Assembly (NCBI GenBank): GCA_021741795.1
Contig: JAIOXC010000012.1
Span: forward strand, 1-19,943
DNA: 19,943 bases
Source: Ilumatobacteraceae bacterium
GTDB taxonomy: Bacteria; Actinomycetota; Acidimicrobiia; Acidimicrobiales; Ilumatobacteraceae
Reading direction: 5' to 3'
Both the position numbers and the translations under genes were made by a program. Positions within the stretch are counted from its first letter, which is position 1. Each line of letters begins with the position of its first letter. The notes below the pieces were generated by a model that searched no databases, had not been told where the DNA came from, and was given only the letters and a program-made list of their open reading frames with translations. Below, piece after piece: positions 8,465 through 15,810 of this stretch.

Positions 8465-9250
8465 ATGGCTCGCATAGTTGTTGCCCAAATTTCCGATCCG
8501 CATATTCCTGGTCCTGGCGACGCACTCTTTGCTGGTTCAGATCCGGTGGGCAACCTCACCCTGGCACTACGGCATGCATCGCGACGAACCAATTCCATCG
8601 TTATCACCGGAGATTGTGTCGCTCGATCGGGTACCGACAATGAATATGAGGGATTAGCAATAATCCTGAAATCGGTAGGTATTGATGTCTCTTTATGCGC
8701 GGGCAATCACGACGATTCGCTCAAAATGCAGCGGATCTTTTCGTTGCCATCGTGCAACGGGCGACTTGATTATGTTGTTCCTCAGGTCGTTGGCAATTTG
8801 GTGGTGCTCGATACTTCACGTGCGGGTCGTGAAGATGGGTCGCTCGATGTCGCACAGTTGCAATGGCTAGACGATGTACTGAGTGATGGAAAGCCAGCGC
8901 TCATTGCGATGCATCACCCGTGCTTTCGTGTTGGCGGACCAACACTTGACAATGTGCGTCTTGACAACGCATCAATATCAGGGCTGAGTGAGGTTGTAGC
9001 GCGCCACAAAGTGCTCGGGGTAGTAAGTGGGCACGCGCACATGACAATATCTGCACCGTTTGGGGGCACCACCGCGTATATCTGCCCGTCGGTGGCCTAC
9101 GAGTTTTCAATTAATGGGCGTGATCTGAACTATCGGCCTGGGTTGCCCCAATACATGGAATATTCGTGGGGAGAAGATGGCTCGGCATTCATGGCGCGCG
9201 TGGTGACTGTCGCACCCGATGAGTCACACTTGCTTATGGAGCACTTTTAG
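8465..9250 (+). CDS. Calcineurin-like metallophosphoesterase (CpdA/GpdQ-type)
   Basis: A 261-residue protein with the ordered dimetal signatures of this superfamily: Asp11 and His13 (SDPH), Asp50 (GDC), Asn81-His82 (GNHD), His150-His151 (MHHP) and GHAH at 189-192. The arrangement and length match class III cyclic-nucleotide phosphodiesterases and glycerophosphodiesterases (CpdA, GpdQ), so it may hydrolyse cAMP or another phosphodiester; the substrate cannot be decided here. The metal-bridging GD motif is followed by CVARSG rather than the common LTD. No signal peptide is seen, so it is likely cytosolic. It lies 14 bases after the LysM gene and its stop overlaps the ddl stop by four bases on the opposite strand. 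Confidence 0.87.
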   Translation: MARIVVAQISDPHIPGPGDALFAGSDPVGNLTLALRHASRRTNSIVITGDCVARSGTDNEYEGLAIILKSVGIDVSLCAGNHDDSLKMQRIFSLPSCNGRLDYVVPQVVGNLVVLDTSRAGREDGSLDVAQLQWLDDVLSDGKPALIAMHHPCFRVGGPTLDNVRLDNASISGLSEVVARHKVLGVVSGHAHMTISAPFGGTTAYICPSVAYEFSINGRDLNYRPGLPQYMEYSWGEDGSAFMARVVTVAPDESHLLMEHF

Positions 9251-10293
9251 CGGGCGGTATTTCGGCGGCGACGTGAGTGGCGGTCAAATGCCAACTCGAT
9301 AAGTTCGTCGAGAAGCTGTGAGTACGAGACTCCAGATGCTTGCCACAACTTTGGATACATCGAGATTGGTGTGAATCCGGGGATTGTGTTGATCTCGTTG
9401 CACAAGAATCCGCGCCCGCCTTCTTCATAGAAGAAGTCGACACGGGCCATACCTTCGGCACGCAAGGTGTGGAAAATAACTGCAGCAAGTTTTTGCACGG
9501 CTTCAGTTTCGATTGCCGAAAGTGGCGCTGGAATCTTGAGCTGCGCTGAGTCGCTCACATACTTGTCGTTGTAATCGTAAAATTCACTGCTTGGAGTAAT
9601 TTCTCCTGGTAGCGATGTGCGCACGGTGAGGTTGCCAAGAACCGCAACCTCGATTTCTCGCCCAACAATCGCTTCTTCAATAAGCACCCACTCGTCATAC
9701 GTAATAGCAAGGGCTATAGATTCTCGGAGTTCACTTAAATTGCGAGCCTTTGTGACACCAATTGATGAACCCATGTTGGCGGGTTTCACAAATACAGGAA
9801 GTCCGAGAGTATCGATTGCATGATGAAGGGCAGCATCGGTGATGTGCTGTTCGTGTAGCGATACGTATTTGGGTTGAGGGATTCCGTTGACGGCAAGCAG
9901 TTGTTTGGCAACACCTTTGTCCATTGCGACAGCGCTGCCAAGTACACCTGAACCGACATATGGGATATTTGCAACTTCAAGTACGCCTTGGATGGTGCCG
10001 TCTTCGCCAAGTGGACCATGTAATAGCGGCAACACAACGGTGCGCTCATTACTTCGAGCATCGGCGACAATCTGAGTAATCGAAATGGGCACACCGGTTG
10101 CAACCAATTTGTCGGGCGAGTATTCGTTGACGATGCACCATTGTCCTTGGCGAGTGATGCCAACAGTGGTGATTCGGTATTTGTCGTTGTCGAGAGCGCG
10201 AAGCACATGCGCAGCAGTGACACAACTGACATCGTGCTCAGCAGATTCTCCGCCAAAGAGCACGACGACGTGAATGCGTTGTGGTGATGTCAT
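9247..10293 (-). CDS. ddl: D-alanine--D-alanine ligase
   Basis: A 348-residue ATP-grasp enzyme joining two D-alanines for peptidoglycan synthesis in the cytoplasm. Landmarks are the N-terminal VLFGGESAEHDVS (11-23), HGPLGEDG (92-99), the ATP-binding KPANMGSSIG (170-179), FYDYNDKY (238-245), ARVDFF, and the metal-binding NEINTIPGFTPISMYP near the C-terminus. The Tyr-containing FYDYxxKY segment is typical of D-Ala-D-Ala rather than D-Ala-D-lactate ligases. ATG 10293 gives the standard N-terminus. An in-frame GTG at 10302 would lie inside the likely -10 hexamer and is less plausible. It is head to head with murF, whose product uses the dipeptide. The last four bases overlap the convergent phosphoesterase gene, leaving no room for a terminator between them. 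Confidence 0.96.
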   Translation of the reverse strand: MTSPQRIHVVVLFGGESAEHDVSCVTAAHVLRALDNDKYRITTVGITRQGQWCIVNEYSPDKLVATGVPISITQIVADARSNERTVVLPLLHGPLGEDGTIQGVLEVANIPYVGSGVLGSAVAMDKGVAKQLLAVNGIPQPKYVSLHEQHITDAALHHAIDTLGLPVFVKPANMGSSIGVTKARNLSELRESIALAITYDEWVLIEEAIVGREIEVAVLGNLTVRTSLPGEITPSSEFYDYNDKYVSDSAQLKIPAPLSAIETEAVQKLAAVIFHTLRAEGMARVDFFYEEGGRGFLCNEINTIPGFTPISMYPKLWQASGVSYSQLLDELIELAFDRHSRRRRNTAR

Positions 10294-10300
10294 CAAAAAC

Positions 10301-10306
10301 ACGGTA
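10301..10306 (-). promoter_or_regulatory. Putative -10 element (TACCGT) for leaderless ddl transcription
   Basis: On the minus strand TACCGT is followed by seven bases and then ATG 10293. It matches TANNNT at leaderless spacing, and no Shine-Dalgarno is present. This also argues against the upstream GTG start. Confidence 0.4.
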
Positions 10307-10336
10307 CTAGCAATTCATGGCATTGACTTTGCTCGG

Positions 10337-10342
10337 TAGGAT
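10337..10342 (+). promoter_or_regulatory. Putative -10 element (TAGGAT) for leaderless murF transcription
   Basis: TAGGAT is followed by six bases (TGCGGT) and ATG 10349, the spacing expected if transcription starts at the ATG. A weak -35 candidate, TTCATG (10314-10319), is 17 bases upstream. The better-looking TTGACT at 10323 is only eight bases away and cannot pair with this -10. Confidence 0.45.
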
Positions 10343-10348
10343 TGCGGT

Positions 10349-11662
10349 ATGCGCTTGATGGCTGCCGATGTGGCGAAGGCGACCAACGGAACACTCGTTG
10401 GTCAAAATGCCCATCTTTCAGGTGTCAGTTTTGATTCGCGCAGCGTGCGACCTGGGCAACTCTTTGTGCCGATTGTGGCTGAGCGCGATGGACACGGGTT
10501 TATTGAATCTGCACTGAGCGCTGGTGCTGGTGCGTATCTGACAACTGGCAAAACATTTGGACGCACATCAATCACGGTGCCAGACACACTGACAGCACTG
10601 TTGCAACTCGGTGCTTGGGGTCGCAACAAGCTCGATGCGCAACTTGCCAATCGTGTTGTTGGCATTACTGGTTCTGTTGGCAAAACAAGTACAAAGGATT
10701 TTGTGGCCGCAGCACTTGGATCGGCTTTACGAGTAACGGCAAATGAACGATCCTTTAATAATGATCAGGGTCTGCCCGTGACCATCTTGAATGCACCAGA
10801 CGATGTGCAGGCACTCGTGCTCGAAATGGGTATGCGTGGCTTTGGAGAGATAGCACGACTGTGCACGGTTGCTCGGCCAAACATCGGTGTCGTCACAAGG
10901 GTTGCGTCGGCGCATACCGAGCGTGTCGGAGGTATCGATGGCGTTGCACGTGCCAAAAGCGAACTTGTCAGGGCGCTCGATGCTTCGGGGTTTGCAATCT
11001 TGAATGCCGACGACGACCGTGTTGTGGCGATGCAGTCCCTTACGGGCGCTCGAGTCATTACATATGGTGTGGCACCAACGGCGGATGTGCGAATGACGAG
11101 TTGTGTCTTGGATGAGCGTGCATGTCCGTTAGTGACTGTTGAATCGCCGTGGGGCAGAGCATCGTGGAAGATGAATGTGCCAGGCGAGCACATGGCGCAC
11201 AATGCAGTTGGGGCCATCGCGGTTGCTGGCGCAATGGGGCTAGATCTGCTGCGAGCAGCAGACGCCATATCGATGTCGGTCTTGTCGGAGATGCGGATGC
11301 AACACAGAACTGGGCTCGGCGGGGCGTTGATCATTGACGATTCATATAACGCAAACCCTGCATCAATGACAGCAGCGCTGCAAGCCTTGAGTGCAACCAA
11401 AGCAAGTCGGCGAATTGCAGTGCTTGGAGTAATGGCCGAGTTGTCTGAGCCAGAACAAGATCATCTGCAAATTTCTCGACTTGCCAAGCAACTTGGCATT
11501 GAGCTCATCGCTGTTGAAACAGATATGTACGAGGTGAAATCTCGAACGCGTGACGAAGTTGCGGCAATGCTTTCAACAGTAGAAAATACTGCAACAATCT
11601 TGATTAAGGGTTCTCGAGTTGCTCAACTCGAGAAATTGGTTGCAATGCTCGCTACGCCTTGA
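10349..11662 (+). CDS. murF: UDP-N-acetylmuramoyl-tripeptide--D-alanyl-D-alanine ligase
   Basis: A 437-residue Mur ligase that adds D-Ala-D-Ala to the UDP-MurNAc-tripeptide in the cytoplasm, completing the pentapeptide precursor. The N-terminal substrate domain has SFDSRSVRPGQLFV (27-40). The ATPase domain has GITGSVGKTST (105-115), the NERSFNNDQGLP segment (132-143) specific to MurF, and LEMGMRGFGEI (158-168). The C-terminal domain carries IIDDSYNANPASM. Its end looks compact: the stretch between ELIAVETD and ILIKGSR is shorter than in the MurF proteins I know, and the usual LGDM is LGVM. murF often sits in the dcw cell-wall cluster; here it is apart from murE and mraY and paired with divergent ddl. 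Its last 11 bases overlap the convergent MFS gene. Confidence 0.95.
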   Translation: MRLMAADVAKATNGTLVGQNAHLSGVSFDSRSVRPGQLFVPIVAERDGHGFIESALSAGAGAYLTTGKTFGRTSITVPDTLTALLQLGAWGRNKLDAQLANRVVGITGSVGKTSTKDFVAAALGSALRVTANERSFNNDQGLPVTILNAPDDVQALVLEMGMRGFGEIARLCTVARPNIGVVTRVASAHTERVGGIDGVARAKSELVRALDASGFAILNADDDRVVAMQSLTGARVITYGVAPTADVRMTSCVLDERACPLVTVESPWGRASWKMNVPGEHMAHNAVGAIAVAGAMGLDLLRAADAISMSVLSEMRMQHRTGLGGALIIDDSYNANPASMTAALQALSATKASRRIAVLGVMAELSEPEQDHLQISRLAKQLGIELIAVETDMYEVKSRTRDEVAAMLSTVENTATILIKGSRVAQLEKLVAMLATP

Positions 11663-12908
11663 TTTCGGCTTGTTTTTTATCCAGCGCAGTAATGTCGCAA
11701 CGCCAAGCCAAAAAGAGCGCGGTCGCAGAACTGATCATCAGCATCGAGCGTGAACCGTATCGATCTATGAGAGGTCCGAAAAACATATTGCCAAACGGAA
11801 TCAGACCGCCAAATGCCATGAACCACAGTGCAAGCACGCGACCGCGAACTGCGGGTTCGAGCCGCATTTGTACAACAGTCATCATCGATGTCGTGGTAAA
11901 GAAATAGGCAAATCCCAAAAAGAATCCAGAGATAAATGCCGGCAGAGGCGACTGCGAAAGTGCAAACAAAAACATTGCGACCGAGAACCCGGCAAAGCCC
12001 CACTGAATGAGTCGACGCATATCGACGTGTGAAAAGACAGTGCCAATTGCAAGTCCGCCAAGACATGCACCCAATCCCCATGTGGCATACAGCCACTTGT
12101 AGGTAGCGCCAATTTCGTCAATGTTGAACGTGAGTTTTGCGACAGCCGGAAAGAGTCCAACGTAAGGTAGCGAGAGCAGCGAAAACGTAGCGAGCGAAAC
12201 AATGAGTCGACGTACAACTGGTCTGTCGCGTGCGATAGAAAGACCCGCAGTGAAGCGTCGCCAGCCCTGTGTTGGGTCTGGTACGAAACTTGGAATATGT
12301 ACGTTGAGCAGAGCAAAAATAACAAACAGATATGTTGCGGCATTGATGTAAAAGAATTGGGCAGTTGTGACGCCCCACTGTGAAAATACGGCAACGATGA
12401 TCGGGCCAACGACGCGTGAGCCGTTAATGACCGTGCTGTTGAGCGCAATTGCTCCCGATAAATATTGAGGACTTACCAAGGAAGGCAACATTGCCGACCA
12501 AGCGGGGGCGTTGAGCGCATTGCCGATGCCTACACCAAATGCAGCCGCGAAGAGCGCCCAAATCGGTGGCGTGCCGAGCGCGAGCGTTGCGAGTGCAACT
12601 GAAAACGAAAGTTGCACGACCTGCATCGCGACGAGCCATTTTTTTCGATCAAACCGATCGGCGAAAACGCCTGCAGGAATGGACAAAAAAAGCAGGGGTC
12701 CGAGTTGGGCAAAAATGAGCAAACCCACAACAGATGCTTTGCCCGTGCGGTGGTAGACGTAGGCAGGAAGTACGACATTTTGCATCCAGGTTCCGATGTA
12801 TGACCCTAAAGAGCCAAACCAGACAAGGCGAAAGTCGCGAACCCGAAGAGCAGCACGGGCACTGCCGCGTCGGGGTTGGTCTGTTGTTGGGGTGCTGGTA
12901 TCAGTCAT
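11652..12908 (-). CDS. Major facilitator superfamily transporter (EntS-like MFS_3 group)
   Basis: A 418-residue polytopic membrane protein with about 12 hydrophobic segments and a short hydrophilic, Thr/Pro/Arg-rich N-terminus. The MFS motif A is seen as GVFADRFDRKK (80-90) between the second and third segments. The start 'LRVRDFRLVWFGSLGSYIGTWMQ' pattern and the NAPAWSAMLPSLV stretch after the fourth segment are typical of the MFS_3 group that includes enterobactin exporter EntS and many predicted drug or macrolide exporters. Proton-coupled efflux is therefore the likeliest role; the substrate is unknown and no siderophore or resistance gene lies nearby. ATG 12908 has no clear Shine-Dalgarno. 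The gene starts 22-31 bases from the divergent zinc-ribbon gene and ends overlapping murF by 11 bases. Confidence 0.9.
   Translation of the reverse strand: MTDTSTPTTDQPRRGSARAALRVRDFRLVWFGSLGSYIGTWMQNVVLPAYVYHRTGKASVVGLLIFAQLGPLLFLSIPAGVFADRFDRKKWLVAMQVVQLSFSVALATLALGTPPIWALFAAAFGVGIGNALNAPAWSAMLPSLVSPQYLSGAIALNSTVINGSRVVGPIIVAVFSQWGVTTAQFFYINAATYLFVIFALLNVHIPSFVPDPTQGWRRFTAGLSIARDRPVVRRLIVSLATFSLLSLPYVGLFPAVAKLTFNIDEIGATYKWLYATWGLGACLGGLAIGTVFSHVDMRRLIQWGFAGFSVAMFLFALSQSPLPAFISGFFLGFAYFFTTTSMMTVVQMRLEPAVRGRVLALWFMAFGGLIPFGNMFFGPLIDRYGSRSMLMISSATALFLAWRCDITALDKKQAEIKA
12876..12904 (+). promoter_or_regulatory. Weak candidate promoter for the zinc-ribbon gene
   Basis: TTGGTC (12876-12881) and TATCAG (12899-12904) are 17 bases apart and would start transcription near 12911, about 20-30 bases before the zinc-ribbon start codon. 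The site lies inside the 5' end of the divergent MFS gene because the gap between the two genes is so short. Both hexamers match consensus only partly. Confidence 0.25.
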
Positions 12909-12939
12909 GTTCGTGGCGAGATCGGCAAGAATGCTGGTG

Positions 12940-13131
12940 ATGGATCAAGCAATCAAGCCTCAACTCGACCTCCACGCTACAACAGTGGAAGATTTGGCAG
13001 CGAGCGCGACTACGTGCAATTCGCCACGCGGAATTTTTTCGGAGTGTCCGCATTGCAGTTCTGGTTTGTATGCCGAGCACGCACACTTTCGCTGTGGGTC
13101 GTGCGGCTGGCGAGATAGTTGCTGCGACTAG
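12940..13131 (+). CDS. Small zinc-ribbon protein, function unknown
   Basis: A 63-residue protein with an acidic-polar N-terminal half and a C-terminal treble of cysteine pairs: Cys36-x2-Cys39 (CPHC), Cys52-x2-Cys55 (CGSC) and the adjacent Cys61-Cys62 in the terminal WRDSCCD. Two CxxC knuckles 12 residues apart are the classic layout of a structural zinc ribbon. Aromatic residues between them (LYAEHAHFRC) support a folded domain over a chance frame. ATG 12940 gives this length; an in-frame ATG at 12931 would add MLV. The open frame continues further upstream but there overlaps the MFS gene on the other strand. No strong ribosome-binding site is visible. It is divergent from the MFS gene and convergent with ald, 20 bases away. 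I do not recognise the family. Confidence 0.65.
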   Translation: MDQAIKPQLDLHATTVEDLAASATTCNSPRGIFSECPHCSSGLYAEHAHFRCGSCGWRDSCCD

Positions 13132-13151
13132 TTAACGCAAGACAAAGCTAG

Positions 13152-14279
13152 TCATCTCAACGCGTCTTCGGGGCTTACAAAATCTGTTGAAAGTTCACGA
13201 GCGACAGGCTCACTTGTGATGTGCCCATTGGCAGTGTTGACTCCAAGTCGGATTGCTTCGCTGTGTGCCGCTGCGTCGCGTACACCACGTGTCGCAACTT
13301 GTAATTGATAGGGAAGCGTCGCGTTGGTGAGTGCGTAGGTGCTGGTGTTTGGCACTGCTCCTGGCATATTGCCAACTGCATAGTGAATGACGCCATGAGT
13401 TTCATAAACGGGTTCGGTGTGAGTGGTTTCGTGTGTCGTTGCAATGCATCCGCCTTGATCAACAGCCACATCAACAATCACCGAGCCGCGTTTCATGCTG
13501 CGCACCATGTCTTCGCTGACAACAATCGGCGCACGTGCACCTGCAACGAGTACTGCGCCAATCAGTAGGTCGGCATCGGCGAGCACGCGCTCGATTGCGC
13601 CACGATTTGATGCGAGCGTCGTGGTGCGACCAATGCAAATTTGTTCGATGTATCGAAGACGATCAAGGTTTTTGTCAAGGATGATCACTTCGGCTTGCAT
13701 GCCTGCCGCAATCCATGCGGCGTTGTAACCAACATTTCCCGCTCCGATGACCACAACTTTTGCTGGTCGCACACCGGGTGCACCACCCATCAACACTCCG
13801 CGACCACCCTGTGGTCGCTCCAGAAAATGGGCGCCGGCTTGGGTGGCAAGTCGGCCAGCAATTTCACTCATCGGGGCAAGCAGTGGCAACGACCCATCTG
13901 CGAGTTGCACAGTTTCGTAGGCGATCGCTGTCGTCTTCGATTTTTGCAATGCTGCAGCAACCGCAGGATAAGCCGAGAGATGTAAGTATGTAAACAGTGT
14001 GAGGTCGGGTCGTAAAAAGCCAAACTCTTCGGCCTTTGGCTCTTTAACCTTGACGACCATTTGCTGGCTCCATGCGTCTGCGGCCGTGGGCACAATCGTG
14101 GCTCCCGCTGCTACGTATTCGGCGTCGCTGATGGAAGCGCCTTCTCCAGCGCTTTTCTCAACAAATACTTCGATGCCGAGGCGCTCAAATTCGCGCACGC
14201 CGTCTGGGGTCAAAGAGACACGGCCCTCTAAAGTCTTGATTTCTTTGGGCACACCGAGTGTTTTGATGCTTGATGCCAT
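13152..14279 (-). CDS. ald: Alanine dehydrogenase
   Basis: A 375-residue enzyme interconverting L-alanine and pyruvate plus ammonia with NAD. It closely follows the Mycobacterium tuberculosis Ald pattern: substrate-binding Arg20 (GRVSLTP), Lys79 (KVKEP), catalytic His100 (YLHL) and Asp274 (DVAVDQGG), which correspond to Arg15, Lys75, His96 and Asp270 of that enzyme. The NAD Rossmann motif GAGNVG is at 179-184, and AYETVQLADG...PMSEIAGRLA and MPGAVPNTSTYALTNATLPY are family-typical. PntA transhydrogenase alpha subunits are related, but length, the QGGRGVLMGG segment and the active-site set favour Ald. The start ATG 14279 sits six bases behind a TAGTGT hexamer. It is divergent from the polyamine cluster. 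Ald can assimilate ammonia or release it from alanine, fitting the nitrogen theme of the neighbouring genes. Confidence 0.96.
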   Translation of the reverse strand: MASSIKTLGVPKEIKTLEGRVSLTPDGVREFERLGIEVFVEKSAGEGASISDAEYVAAGATIVPTAADAWSQQMVVKVKEPKAEEFGFLRPDLTLFTYLHLSAYPAVAAALQKSKTTAIAYETVQLADGSLPLLAPMSEIAGRLATQAGAHFLERPQGGRGVLMGGAPGVRPAKVVVIGAGNVGYNAAWIAAGMQAEVIILDKNLDRLRYIEQICIGRTTTLASNRGAIERVLADADLLIGAVLVAGARAPIVVSEDMVRSMKRGSVIVDVAVDQGGCIATTHETTHTEPVYETHGVIHYAVGNMPGAVPNTSTYALTNATLPYQLQVATRGVRDAAAHSEAIRLGVNTANGHITSEPVARELSTDFVSPEDALR

Positions 14280-14285
14280 AACCAG

Positions 14286-14291
14286 ACACTA
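14286..14291 (-). promoter_or_regulatory. Putative -10 element (TAGTGT) for leaderless ald transcription
   Basis: On the minus strand TAGTGT is followed by CTGGTT and then ATG 14279. This is a TANNNT hexamer at the six-base leaderless spacing; no Shine-Dalgarno or convincing -35 is visible. Confidence 0.45.
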
Positions 14292-14351
14292 CGCCAATTG
14301 GGCTGGTGCTAACTGACGGCTTCGTATTTCATAGCACTTGATGTCGCTGGT

Positions 14352-14357
14352 TAGTGT
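14352..14357 (+). promoter_or_regulatory. Putative -10 element (TAGTGT) for the polyamine operon
   Basis: TAGTGT is followed by TGTCCT and then ATG 14364, predicting a leaderless transcript. A possible -35, TTCATA (14328-14333), is 18 bases upstream. The hexamer is identical to that of the divergent ald gene, and the two promoters share an 84-base gap. Confidence 0.5.
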
Positions 14358-14363
14358 TGTCCT

Positions 14364-15788
14364 ATGAAATCGTTCAATAACTACATCAATGGCAAAGAAG
14401 TCGCAGCACAAGATGGTCGCACGACCCCGATTATTGACCCAGTCACGGGCAAGCAGTACGCAACGGCCGCATTGTCTGGACCAGCCGACGTAGACAGCGC
14501 GATGAAGGCTGCTGCTAACGCATTCGATTCGTGGAAACACTCCACTCCATCGGTACGCCAAAAGGCAATCAACGACATCGCTGATGCGATGGAAGCAAAT
14601 ATGACCGAATTAATTGAAGCCGAAATCGAGAATACCGGCAAGCCACGCGCCATTACGTTTGGCGAAGAAGTGCCACCGATGATGGATCAGATTCGTTTCT
14701 TTGCTGGTGCTGCACGAATGCTTGAAGGTAAGAGCGCAGGCGAATACATGACCAACTTCACCTCATACATTCGTCGTGAGCCAATCGGCGTGTGTGCTCA
14801 AGTTGCGCCATGGAATTATCCGCTGATGATGGGCGTCTGGAAGTTTATTCCTGCTATCGCTGCAGGTAACACGACTGTGCTCAAACCAAGTGACACCACA
14901 CCTGCTTCGACTGCATTGGTTGCAAAGATCGCTGGAGAAGTGTTGCCTCCAGGTGTACTCAACGTCATTTGTGGAGACCGCGATACAGGACGCGCAATGG
15001 TCACGCACGACACGCCTGGAATGGTTTCGATCACAGGTTCAGTTCGTGCAGGAATGGAAGTGGCTGAAGCCGCTGCAAAGAGCTTGAAGCGTGTGCATCT
15101 CGAACTCGGTGGAAAAGCACCTGTCATTATTTTTGATGATGCCGATATTGAACTTGCTGTTGAGACAATCGCAATGACCGGCTACTTCAACGCAGGTCAG
15201 GACTGCACTGCAGCAACGCGAGTTATTGCAGGACCAAAGATCTATCGCGACTTTGTTGATGCACTGACCGAAGCCGCCAAGAAAACCAAGACTGGCAAGC
15301 CAAGCGAAGACGTGCTCTATGGGCCACTAAACAACGAATCGCACTTGAGCAAGGTCAAGGGGTTTGTCGATCGCACACCAAAACATGCCCGAATCACAAC
15401 AGGTGGCTCGCAAGTGAGTGGTGCTGGTTACTTCTTTGAGCCAACCGTGATTTGCGACCTCAAGCAACAAGACGAGATGATTCAGAACGAAATGTTTGGA
15501 CCGGTCATCACTGTGCAGCAATTTAGCGACGAAGAAGAGGCGCTCAAGTGGGCCAACGGCGTTGAGTATGCGCTCGCATCTTCGGTGTGGACACGCGACC
15601 TTGGTCGCGCAATGCGCATGACCAAGAACCTCGACTTTGGTTGCGTTTGGGTCAACACCCACATTCCGATGGTCGCCGAGATGCCACACGGTGGATACAA
15701 AAAGTCGGGTTACGGAAAAGACTTGTCTGCATACGCTTTGGATGATTACACGCGCATCAAGCACGTGATGATTAACCTCAACAGTTAG
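14364..15788 (+). CDS. patD: Aldehyde dehydrogenase, probably gamma-aminobutyraldehyde dehydrogenase
   Basis: A 474-residue NAD(P)-dependent aldehyde dehydrogenase. The catalytic set is visible: Asn151 in APWNYPLMM, Glu247 in LELGGKAP and nucleophile Cys281 in GQDCTAA, with the coenzyme loop TGSVRAG at 224-230. Along its whole length it matches the pattern of E. coli PatD (YdcW), including RFFAGAARML, PWNYPLMM, GYFNAGQDCTAA, LASSVWT and the C-terminal EMPHGG-KxSGYGKD-DYT run. PatD oxidises 4-aminobutanal, made from putrescine, to GABA. Betaine-aldehyde dehydrogenase is the main alternative. The neighbours encode a polyamine ABC importer, as in the E. coli ydcSTUV-patD set, which supports the PatD role. 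potA begins 33 bases downstream on the same strand, and the gene appears to lead the operon from its own promoter. Confidence 0.88.
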   Translation: MKSFNNYINGKEVAAQDGRTTPIIDPVTGKQYATAALSGPADVDSAMKAAANAFDSWKHSTPSVRQKAINDIADAMEANMTELIEAEIENTGKPRAITFGEEVPPMMDQIRFFAGAARMLEGKSAGEYMTNFTSYIRREPIGVCAQVAPWNYPLMMGVWKFIPAIAAGNTTVLKPSDTTPASTALVAKIAGEVLPPGVLNVICGDRDTGRAMVTHDTPGMVSITGSVRAGMEVAEAAAKSLKRVHLELGGKAPVIIFDDADIELAVETIAMTGYFNAGQDCTAATRVIAGPKIYRDFVDALTEAAKKTKTGKPSEDVLYGPLNNESHLSKVKGFVDRTPKHARITTGGSQVSGAGYFFEPTVICDLKQQDEMIQNEMFGPVITVQQFSDEEEALKWANGVEYALASSVWTRDLGRAMRMTKNLDFGCVWVNTHIPMVAEMPHGGYKKSGYGKDLSAYALDDYTRIKHVMINLNS

Positions 15789-15810
15789 TCAAAAGTAGAA
15801 AACAAGAGCA

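Noticed and set aside
10323..10342. TTGACT paired with TAGGAT as a conventional murF promoter
   Set aside because: Spacing of eight bases is far too short for sigma-70 recognition; only the -10 part at leaderless spacing is retained.
10765..11400. Minus-strand open frame of 211 codons opposite murF
   Set aside because: Ser/Thr/Ala-rich antisense product with no motif; murF on the other strand is certain.
12796..12939. Upstream extension of the zinc-ribbon frame to an ATG at 12796
   Set aside because: It would overlap the MFS gene 5' end by more than 100 bases and adds an Arg-rich stretch unlike a real N-terminus; the cysteine-containing part needs only the start at 12931 or 12940.
13126..13153. 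GACTAG...CTAGTC inverted repeat as a terminator between the zinc-ribbon gene and ald
   Set aside because: The stem is only six base pairs with a 16-base loop, half of it AT, and no T-run follows in either direction.
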